This document shows, one piece after another, positions 1-4,579 of a stretch of 5,592 nucleotides of DNA. The notes under the pieces were generated by a model. That model was not told the origin of the DNA and ran no database searches. It saw only the letters and a program-made list of their open reading frames with translations. Source of the DNA: Chloroflexota bacterium (lineage in GTDB: Bacteria; Chloroflexota; Dehalococcoidia; Dehalococcoidales; UBA2162). The translations under genes were made by a program, and so were the position numbers. The stretch is taken from the NCBI GenBank assembly GCA_016193545.1, contig JACPSA010000033.1, forward strand, positions 1 through 5,592, given 5' to 3'. Within the stretch, counting starts at the first letter, position 1, and each line of letters starts with the position of its first letter.

Positions 1-19
1 GAGTTCTGGATTGGTTTTT

Positions 20-95
<76 letters not shown>

Positions 96-104
96 GTAGG
101 CATT

Positions 105-133
105 ATTGTAGCTTCCAGCGTCCCCAGTGTCAA
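105..133 (-). promoter_or_regulatory. sigma-70-type promoter of the tRNA-Lys gene
   Basis: On the minus strand a perfect -35 box TTGACA (128-133) is separated by exactly 17 bases from a -10 box TACAAT (105-110). Transcription would begin near position 98, which leaves only about 3-4 bases of 5' leader before the mature tRNA end at 95. Confidence 0.85.
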
Positions 134-148
134 TTGAGGGTAAGCCTC

Positions 149-177
149 TTGACAAAGAATTTCACTAATATTAATAT
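149..177 (+). promoter_or_regulatory. sigma-70-type promoter of the MaoC dehydratase genes
   Basis: A perfect TTGACA (149-154) is followed after 17 bases by TAATAT (172-177). Transcription would start near 184 and give a 5' leader of about 65 bases before the ATG at 249. The promoter is divergent from the tRNA promoter, and the two -35 boxes are only 15 bases apart, so the two polymerase footprints would overlap. Confidence 0.8.
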
Positions 178-190
178 CAACCATATCTGG

Positions 191-204
191 ATAGTCGATA
201 CTAT
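191..204. promoter_or_regulatory. palindrome ATAGT-N4-ACTAT, candidate operator 1
   Basis: This perfect 5-bp inverted repeat with a 4-base spacer (CGAT) lies at about +7 to +20 relative to the predicted start of transcription. That is a typical place for a repressor to block elongation. The same arms with the same spacing recur at 2838-2851 inside another promoter. The right arm belongs to a 9-base string TACTATTCA (199-207) that is also found at 2855-2863. The regulator is unknown. Confidence 0.45.
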
Positions 205-248
205 TCAGGCAGTATTTTTATTACCAACCTCGTCGGCGGAGGCGGTCT

Positions 249-671
249 ATGCCCGGGGAGCCAAAGCTAGAATATAACCAGCTAGAAACAGGCTATGACT
301 TTCCTCCCTCCAGCTACCAGTTGGATAGTGCCGTGGTGGTGGCTTACCTTGAGGCAGTCGGGGAGACCAGCCGCCTGTATCGCGATAGCGGGCTGGTACC
401 ACCCCTGGCAGTAGCTGCCCGTGCCATGGCTGCCCTCTCGGATGGTATGCGCCTGCCTCCGGGAACAATCCATGTCTCTCAGGAGCTTGAGTTCCTCAGT
501 GCCGTAAATGTCAAAGATACTCTTACCAGCCGTGCCCGGGTGAGTCGTAAGCAGAGCCGCGGCAAATTTCATATGTTGAATATCGACCTTAACGTTTTCA
601 ACCAGAAACAGCAGGCAGTGCTGTCCGGTAAAACCAGCTTTATATTGCCTGAGCCGGATGATGGGTGGTAA
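249..671 (+). CDS. FAS1-like / MaoC N-terminal-type hot-dog dehydratase subunit
   Basis: This 140-residue protein resembles the N-terminal (FAS1-like dehydratase, MaoC_dehydrat_N) half of two-domain enoyl-CoA hydratases. Visible signs are the VVAYLEAVGETSRLYRD helix (about 30-46), the PPLAVAARAMAAL segment (51-63) and the stretch HVSQELEF...DTLTSRARVSRK (75-100). In this family that stretch supplies the main hot-dog beta strands. It lacks the catalytic D-x-N-P-x-H motif, which is present in the next gene. The likely role is therefore the substrate-binding, non-catalytic partner of a heteromeric (R)-3-hydroxyacyl-CoA dehydratase in the cytoplasm. This is inferred from how split MaoC enzymes are built. 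The ATG is supported by GGAGG (238-242) with a 6-base spacing and by a consensus promoter upstream. The family call is fairly secure, but the acyl substrate is unknown. Confidence 0.8.
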   Translation: MPGEPKLEYNQLETGYDFPPSSYQLDSAVVVAYLEAVGETSRLYRDSGLVPPLAVAARAMAALSDGMRLPPGTIHVSQELEFLSAVNVKDTLTSRARVSRKQSRGKFHMLNIDLNVFNQKQQAVLSGKTSFILPEPDDGW

Positions 672-736
672 TGGTCTTTTGCTTACTCTTGGCTGGGCGT
701 AATTTTTTGTAAAAAGGTCTATTCTTCAGGTTAATG

Positions 737-823
737 GTAACCTATCCCCCCGCCTGCCAAAGTCTTGTACGGCGGGCAGGCTTCCCCCCTCCTTTTAAGG
801 AGAGGGGGTTAGGGGGTGAGGTC
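737..823. repeat. palindromic intergenic repeat, copy 1
   Basis: This GC-rich element lies between the two MaoC genes. Its left end is GTAACCTATCCCCC (737-750) and its right end is GGGGTGAGGTC (813-823). Inside are two inverted repeats. One is GCCTGCC (752-758) paired with GGCAGGC (775-781). The other is CTCCTT (789-794) paired with AAGGAG (797-802), extended by flanking C and G runs. It also contains GGGGGTTAGGGGG (804-816). Both ends recur in copy 2 (2635-2763), but swapped and reverse-complemented. Similarity to copy 2 may continue to about 830 (GAGGTCAATAAAC). There is no U-run, so it is not a canonical terminator, and no ORF that would make it autonomous. Confidence 0.75.
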
Positions 824-860
824 AATAAACAACGAAGATTGGGGAGAACGGATAACGGAA

Positions 861-1295
861 ATGAGCCTGTTAGCTGAATTGACCGAAGGGATGAGCCTGC
901 CGGAGATAAAGAAGAGCGTTATCCAGAGGAATATCAACCTCTACGCCGAAGCCAGCCGCGACTTTAATCCTATCCACATCGATGAGAACTTTGCCCGGCA
1001 GACCCCTCTGGGCGGGACTATCGCTCATGGCATGCTGGTGCTGGCTTATGTTTCGCAGATGATGACGGCTGCCTTCGGGCAAAGCTGGCTCAGTAACGGT
1101 AAACTCAATGTGAGGTTCAAGGCGCCGGCCCGCCCGGGTGATACCCTGACGGTCAGCGGCCGGATAAGCAAGATTGAAAAGAGTGCCGACCGGACCTGGT
1201 TCAGTTGCGATGTGCTCTGTGCCAATCAGCAGGGCGAGCCTGTGATTACCGGCGAAGCCAGGGTGGGAGTGAGGAACGACGGAGATAGCCGTTGA
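861..1295 (+). CDS. MaoC-type (R)-specific enoyl-CoA hydratase/dehydratase, catalytic subunit
   Basis: This hot-dog-fold protein has 144 residues from the chosen start. The family signature ASRDFNPIHIDENFA (31-45) carries the presumed catalytic Asp34 and His39, five residues apart as in PhaJ-type hydratases. It is followed by AHGML (55-59). KLNVRFKAPARPGDTLTVSGRI covers the usual later strands. The known family reaction is reversible hydration of trans-2-enoyl-CoA to (R)-3-hydroxyacyl-CoA. Together with the gene at 249-671 it probably forms a two-subunit enzyme. An in-frame GTG at 816 would add 15 residues, but that GTG lies inside the palindromic repeat and the extra residues look unlike the family. 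ATG 861 places the conserved LTEGMSLPE...Y-A-E-A-S-R-D start at normal length. The Shine-Dalgarno is weak: a purine-rich GGGGAG lies 14 bases upstream. Confidence 0.87.
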   Translation: MSLLAELTEGMSLPEIKKSVIQRNINLYAEASRDFNPIHIDENFARQTPLGGTIAHGMLVLAYVSQMMTAAFGQSWLSNGKLNVRFKAPARPGDTLTVSGRISKIEKSADRTWFSCDVLCANQQGEPVITGEARVGVRNDGDSR

Positions 1296-1337
1296 TGCTA
1301 TCTTTACATAATATCAGTCAAAAGGTTGGCAAGAAAC

Positions 1338-1355
1338 CTAAAGCGTTTACTTTAG
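1338..1355. repeat. short inverted repeat upstream of the M20 gene
   Basis: CTAAAG (1338-1343) and CTTTAG (1350-1355) form a 6-bp inverted repeat with a 6-base loop, about 20 bases before the M20 start codon. AGGTT (1323-1327) and AACCT (1335-1339) make a second, overlapping 5-bp hairpin, so the two could compete. This may be a weak leader structure, or simply chance in an A/T-rich spacer. Confidence 0.3.
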
Positions 1356-1374
1356 TCCGCTAAGCGAGGTTATT

Positions 1375-2598
1375 ATGTCGGTTCTGTCTTTGCCGGAGGC
1401 GAGCGCCCGAATTGCCGATGATGTGACTGCATTTGCGCAAAGGCTGGTGCAGACGCCCAGCATCAGCGGTCAAGAACAAGACATTGCCCGGCTTATTGTC
1501 GATGAGATGAAAAAGCTGGGCTATGACGAGGCGTTCACCGATGCTATCGGTAATGTGGTTGGCATCATCCGGGGTAGCGGGCAGGGCGAGAATGTAATGT
1601 TCAATGGCCACATGGACCATGTCGACCCCGGTAGATTGGCAGCCTGGGAACATGACCCCTATGGTGGTATTATTGCCGGCGGCTATCTCTACGGCCGGGG
1701 TGCCTGCGATATGAAGGGAGCCATCGCCTCCCAGGTTTATGCGGCGTCTCTCATCAAGAAACTGGGATTGGCACACCGTGGAGACATTCTGGTCACGGCT
1801 GTCGTTCAGGAAGAGCCAGCCGAATGTCTGGGTATGGCTCACCTCTGCGATGTCACCCTTACCCGGCGCAGCATCAGAATCGACTCGGTGGTCTCAGGTG
1901 AACCGACTGACCTCAAGCTGGTGCTAGGGAATAAAGGGCGGGTGGAACTGGAAGTGACCACGGTCGGGCGTACCAGCCACGCCAGCGCTCCCTGGCGGGG
2001 CATTAATGCCGTCTACAAAATGCTGCCAGTACTGGCTAAAGTTCAAGCTCTTGATGCCACCCTGCCCGGTCATGAACTGCTGGGTAAATCGACCATTAGC
2101 CTGACTATTATCTCCTGCAGCCCGGGGCAGTTGAGCGTCATCCCTGACCTGTGTACCGTCTCGTTAGACAGGCGTCTTACTCTGAACGAGACTGCCGACA
2201 GTGCGCTGGCTCAGATAGAAACTATTCTCCGGGAAGTAGGGCAGGGGGATGCCGACTTCCAGGGTTCTGTCCGTGTGCGCGAGGTTGAAGAAGTGAGCTA
2301 CACCGGCCTGAATAATTTGGCCCGAAAAATCATGCTGCCGTGGGTTATCTCCGCGGAGCATCCCATGATGACAAAGGCGCGGGCTGCCCTGGCTGGGGTG
2401 GGGCAGCACCCGGCTTCCGGGTACTGGACCTTTTCCACCGACGGTAGCTATACTGCGGCGGTACTGGGTATCCCCACCATCGGCTACGGACCGGGTGAGG
2501 AAGGTTTAGCTCATACTGCTCAGGAGCGGATTAGTCTGGAATCTCTGGTGCAGAGTGTCGCTGGTAATGCGGCTATCGCTCTGGCGCTAACACAGTAA
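1375..2598 (+). CDS. M20-family zinc hydrolase, YgeY/ArgE/DapE-like
   Basis: This full-length 407-residue cytoplasmic metallopeptidase-fold amidohydrolase has the M20 di-zinc site. GHMDHVD carries His79 and Asp81. GRGACDMKG carries Asp112, the bridging ligand. VQEEPAE carries the general base Glu146 and the ligand Glu147. SGEPTD has Glu176 and GLAHT has His380. The dimerisation-domain histidine is in RTSHASAP (His202). The motifs VSGEPTDLKLVLGNKGRVE, SLDRRLTLNETAD, WTFSTDG and GYGPGEEGLAH match my memory of YgeY proteins (selenium-metabolism-linked hydrolases) better than true ArgE or DapE. No other selenium gene is visible here. The family hydrolyses amide bonds of N-acyl amino acids, dipeptides or carbamoyl compounds; the substrate is not determinable. 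The ATG has GAGG (1366-1369) 5 bases upstream. The gene follows maoC by 79 bases and may be co-transcribed. Confidence 0.9.
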   Translation: MSVLSLPEASARIADDVTAFAQRLVQTPSISGQEQDIARLIVDEMKKLGYDEAFTDAIGNVVGIIRGSGQGENVMFNGHMDHVDPGRLAAWEHDPYGGIIAGGYLYGRGACDMKGAIASQVYAASLIKKLGLAHRGDILVTAVVQEEPAECLGMAHLCDVTLTRRSIRIDSVVSGEPTDLKLVLGNKGRVELEVTTVGRTSHASAPWRGINAVYKMLPVLAKVQALDATLPGHELLGKSTISLTIISCSPGQLSVIPDLCTVSLDRRLTLNETADSALAQIETILREVGQGDADFQGSVRVREVEEVSYTGLNNLARKIMLPWVISAEHPMMTKARAALAGVGQHPASGYWTFSTDGSYTAAVLGIPTIGYGPGEEGLAHTAQERISLESLVQSVAGNAAIALALTQ

Positions 2599-2634
2599 AC
2601 TGAGTGGTTCCTCTTAATCTAGGTTGTGCTTATC

Positions 2635-2763
2635 GACCTCATCCCCTTTATCCCCTTCTCCTCCTCAGGAGAAGGGGAAGAGATTCGAGAGAGGGGCGAA
2701 GCCCCTCTCTAACCTACACTCCCCCTTCCCTACTAAGGGAAGGGGGTTAGGGGGATAGGTTAC
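2635..2763. repeat. palindromic intergenic repeat, copy 2 (larger, three hairpins)
   Basis: The left end is GACCTCATCCCC (2635-2646) and the right end is GGGGGATAGGTTAC (2750-2763). It contains three strong perfect hairpins: CCCCTTCTCCT/AGGAGAAGGGG (2652-2662 with 2667-2677), AGAGAGGGGC/GCCCCTCTCT (2688-2697 with 2701-2710, GAA loop) and CCCCCTTCCCT/AGGGAAGGGGG (2721-2731 with 2736-2746). The reverse complement of copy 1 aligns with its left part, from GACCTCAyCCCC through the first hairpin to GGGGAAG, and with its right end. GGGGGTTAGGGGG (2742-2754) is shared with copy 1 in direct orientation. The element fills most of the 292-base gap between the M20 gene and the next promoter. It has no T-run, so it might impede readthrough but is not a standard terminator. 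Confidence 0.8.
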
Positions 2764-2831
2764 TAGCGACCTAGGTGATAAAACTTCCTGCGCATAACCA
2801 AAAATAAGTAAAGAGAACTGACCAGTAAAAC

Positions 2832-2860
2832 TTGACAATAGTAACCACTATGGCTACTAT
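2832..2860 (+). promoter_or_regulatory. sigma-70-type promoter for the small protein and FAD oxidoreductase
   Basis: A perfect TTGACA (2832-2837), a 17-base spacer and TACTAT (2855-2860) put the start of transcription near 2867, some 24 bases before the ATG at 2891. The 12-base string TAAAACTTGACA (2826-2837) is identical to that at the promoter before the binding-protein gene (4376-4387). The spacer contains the candidate operator at 2838-2851. Confidence 0.8.
2838..2851. promoter_or_regulatory. palindrome ATAGT-N4-ACTAT, candidate operator 2
   Basis: Here the perfect inverted repeat (spacer AACC) occupies the region between the -35 and -10 boxes, where a bound repressor would exclude polymerase. 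A further ACTAT half-site (2856-2860) overlaps the -10 box, 9 bases after the previous one. Arms and spacing are identical to the palindrome at 191-204. Confidence 0.45.
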
Positions 2861-2890
2861 TCACTACACGAAATCAGTAAAGGTAATCCG

Positions 2891-3121
2891 ATGCCAGCAA
2901 GATATGAAATCGGACAGAAGGTTAAGATAAGGCCGGTCAGTGAACAGAGTTTGTCCGCCCGGGACTCTGATTTACGCCAGTATGACGGTCTGACTGGCGA
3001 GGTTACTAACTATTACTGGATAAGCCCCCCGGCTCATGGCGTAGTTTACGTCTATACTGTGCGTATTGGCGCCGGAGGGAAAGATATCGTTCTACATGAG
3101 GATGAACTGGAACGTGCCTAG
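2891..3121 (+). CDS. small SH3/KOW-like beta-barrel protein, function unknown
   Basis: This is a 76-residue soluble protein with no signal peptide, membrane segment or cysteine. The pattern is that of a small SH3-like barrel: YEIGQKVKIRPVSE (5-18), then the turn YDGLTGEVTNYYWI (31-44), the strand GVVYVYTVRIGAGG (50-63) and the ending DIVLHEDELE (65-74). The G-x-x-G-x-V and Y-x-V-R plus L-x-E-D-E-L-E layout is typical of KOW, nitrile-hydratase-beta-like or FTR-like barrels. It is too short to assign to any of these. Translation starts at ATG 2891 behind a weak AAAGG (2879-2883). It has its own promoter and lies only 39 bases before the FAD oxidoreductase, so the two are probably co-transcribed. 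That suggests, without proving, an accessory or regulatory role for that enzyme. I do not recognise a named family. Confidence 0.75.
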   Translation: MPARYEIGQKVKIRPVSEQSLSARDSDLRQYDGLTGEVTNYYWISPPAHGVVYVYTVRIGAGGKDIVLHEDELERA

Positions 3122-3160
3122 AGCAAAAAGCAAGTTGCTGAGCAGGGGTAGCGGCTACAA

Positions 3161-4342
3161 GTGGTAGTGGAAAAAGCAGCGTCAGTAATTATCATCGGCG
3201 CCGGTGTTATCGGAACCAGTATTGCCTACCACCTGGCGAAATTGGGTTGCCGTGATGTCATTGTCTTAGAAAAAGAGAGCACTATTGGCTCCGGCAGTAC
3301 GGCCAGGGCGGCGGGTGGGGTAAGGCACCAGTTTCTCAATGAGGTCAATGTTAAGCTCTCGGTTGAAAGCATTAAGTTCCTGGAGCATTTTGAGGATGAG
3401 ACAGGGTCTGTCATCGATTTGCGCCAGCATGGTTATCTGTTTCTTGCCTGCACTGAGCTGGAGATGGCCGACCTCCGTCAGCGAGTGGCTCTACAGCACA
3501 AGTACGGGGTTGAAGTCCATCTACTATCGCCCCGAGAGGCAAAAAAACTAATCCCGGCCTTGAATACGGCTGATGTCCTGGGGGCGTCTTACGGACCTAC
3601 CGATGGCCGGCTCGACCCGTATTCGCTGGTGCAGGGTTATGCTACTGCCGCCATAAAGCTGGGTGTAAAAATATATACGGATACCGAGGTCGTTGCCATC
3701 AGGGCTAAGGCTCAGCAGGTACAGGGTGTATCCACCGGCGATGAGGAAATCGAAGCGCCAATTATGGTCAACACTGCCGGGCCCTATGCCGGTCTGGTAG
3801 GTAAAATGGTAGGCCTGGATATCCCGGTTCACCCGCATAAGAAGCATTCATTTTTTACCGCTCCTTCGGACGAAATCCCCAGGAATGCCCCCCTTACCAT
3901 TGATTTACACAGAGATGTCGCTGTATGGAGGGAGGGTCGGGGGGTCGCCTTCAACGGTCCTGACCCCTCCCAGACGGATGGTTTTGATACCACTGTGGAC
4001 TGGAGCTGCCTGCCGAAGATTGCTGAGCGGGTGGTGCAGCCATTCCCATTTCTAGCCAACGCGGGTATTATGAGGGCGGAAGCGGGGCTACATCCCGATA
4101 CTTTTGATAAGAGCGCTATCCTGGGCGATGTGCCGGAATTAAAGGGACTCTATCTCGCCTGTGGTTTGAACTCCCAGGGGATTATGCATTCTCCGGCAGT
4201 GGGCAGGATAATGGCGGAATACATCACGGGAATAGGTAGTGACCCGGCTATCTCATTATTAAGTCTGTGCCGATTCAAAGGAGGAGTCCTTCAGAAAGAA
4301 TGGTTTTCTCCGGGAGGAGAGCCAGAAATCAAATCCGGGTAG
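3161..4342 (+). CDS. FAD-dependent oxidoreductase, DAO family (sarcosine oxidase beta / glycine oxidase-like)
   Basis: This 393-residue flavoprotein oxidises C-N bonds of amino acids or secondary amines, judging by its family. The N-terminal Rossmann motif IIIGAGVIGTS (10-20) has all three glycines of G-x-G-x-x-G, and Glu37 lies at the end of beta-2 for FAD ribose binding. GSGSTARAAGGVRHQF (43-58) is the usual second FAD contact. NTAGPYA (204-210) and the C-terminal GLHPDTFDKSAILGDVPELKGLYLACGLNSQGIMHSPAVGR (309-349) complete the DAO fold, at normal length for single-subunit members. The start is GTG at 3161; a second GTG at 3167 is also possible. The Shine-Dalgarno is poor, with AGGGG about 12 bases upstream, so translation may depend partly on the upstream small gene. 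No signal peptide is present, so the protein should be cytoplasmic. Substrate and electron acceptor (oxygen or a quinone/ETF) cannot be told from sequence. Confidence 0.9.
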   Translation: MVVEKAASVIIIGAGVIGTSIAYHLAKLGCRDVIVLEKESTIGSGSTARAAGGVRHQFLNEVNVKLSVESIKFLEHFEDETGSVIDLRQHGYLFLACTELEMADLRQRVALQHKYGVEVHLLSPREAKKLIPALNTADVLGASYGPTDGRLDPYSLVQGYATAAIKLGVKIYTDTEVVAIRAKAQQVQGVSTGDEEIEAPIMVNTAGPYAGLVGKMVGLDIPVHPHKKHSFFTAPSDEIPRNAPLTIDLHRDVAVWREGRGVAFNGPDPSQTDGFDTTVDWSCLPKIAERVVQPFPFLANAGIMRAEAGLHPDTFDKSAILGDVPELKGLYLACGLNSQGIMHSPAVGRIMAEYITGIGSDPAISLLSLCRFKGGVLQKEWFSPGGEPEIKSG

Positions 4343-4381
4343 TCACTTCTGGTTAAGCGTCGAAACAATTGAAGCTAAAAC

Positions 4382-4411
4382 TTGACACGGCAGGGTCAAA
4401 CATTTTAGTAT
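4382..4411 (+). promoter_or_regulatory. likely promoter for the solute-binding protein gene
   Basis: A perfect TTGACA (4382-4387) is followed after 18 bases by TAGTAT (4406-4411), a four-of-six match to the -10 consensus. Transcription would begin near 4418, giving a leader of about 160 bases before ATG 4580. The 12-base TAAAACTTGACA (4376-4387) is identical to the promoter at 2826-2837. No ATAGT-N4-ACTAT palindrome is present here. Confidence 0.6.
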
Positions 4412-4491
4412 TAATTATTAGTTTTTCCCCTAATTCAATTCAGCCAAAGAGAAAATCATACTGGTGAAGGTTACTTAAAGGGGGGCAGTTC

Positions 4492-4557
4492 GTGTGGGAG
4501 GTAAAAATACATTATGAGATATTGAACAATATTCTAGAGTACTTAATCCTGACATAA
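4492..4557 (+). CDS. possible 21-codon leader peptide upstream of the binding-protein gene
   Basis: A GTG-initiated reading frame encodes MWEVKIHYEILNNILEYLILT and ends 22 bases before ATG 4580. A purine-rich AAAGGGGGG (4477-4485) sits 6 bases upstream, which is good Shine-Dalgarno spacing. The peptide is rich in Ile and Leu, as some attenuator leaders are, but no clear run of one amino acid is present. The ORF is short enough to arise by chance, so it is offered as a candidate only. Confidence 0.25.
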   Translation: MWEVKIHYEILNNILEYLILT

Positions 4558-4579
4558 AGCAAGATTAAAGGAGGAAGCA

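Larger units (their letters stand above)
4343..4579. other. 237-base intergenic leader region
   Basis: This A/T-rich spacer separates the oxidoreductase from the binding-protein gene. It holds the promoter at 4382-4411, a possible 21-codon leader ORF (4492-4557), and a perfect palindrome ATATTG-AA-CAATAT (4519-4532) inside that ORF. The Shine-Dalgarno AAAGGAGG (4567-4574) lies at its right end. No terminator with a stem and T-run is evident for the upstream gene, and no known riboswitch consensus was recognised. Confidence 0.6.

Noticed and set aside
707..735. Possible promoter TTGTAA-N17-GTTAAT before repeat copy 1
   Set aside because: Both boxes match only four of six bases and a palindromic repeat lies between it and the gene. 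Readthrough from the strong promoter at 149-177 explains expression.
1360..1842. 160-codon minus-strand ORF opposite the M20 gene
   Set aside because: It is a long antisense frame without family motifs. The plus strand has the complete M20 metal site across this stretch.
2652..2746. Hairpins after the M20 gene as rho-independent terminators
   Set aside because: The stems are strong but none is followed by a T-run on either strand, and they belong to a dispersed repeat. They may still reduce readthrough.
2635..2763. CRISPR-like array from the repeated C-rich and G-rich blocks
   Set aside because: There are no regularly spaced direct repeats with unique spacers. The similarity comes from adjacent palindromes.
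3548..3847. 99-codon minus-strand ORF inside the oxidoreductase gene
   Set aside because: It is a shadow of a full-length DAO-family gene with intact motifs on both sides, and no recognisable protein signature.
4367..4440. Inverted repeat AATTGAA (4367-4373) / TTCAATT (4434-4440) flanking the promoter
   Set aside because: Seven-base arms 60 bases apart in A/T-rich DNA are expected by chance, and there is no second occurrence to support a role.
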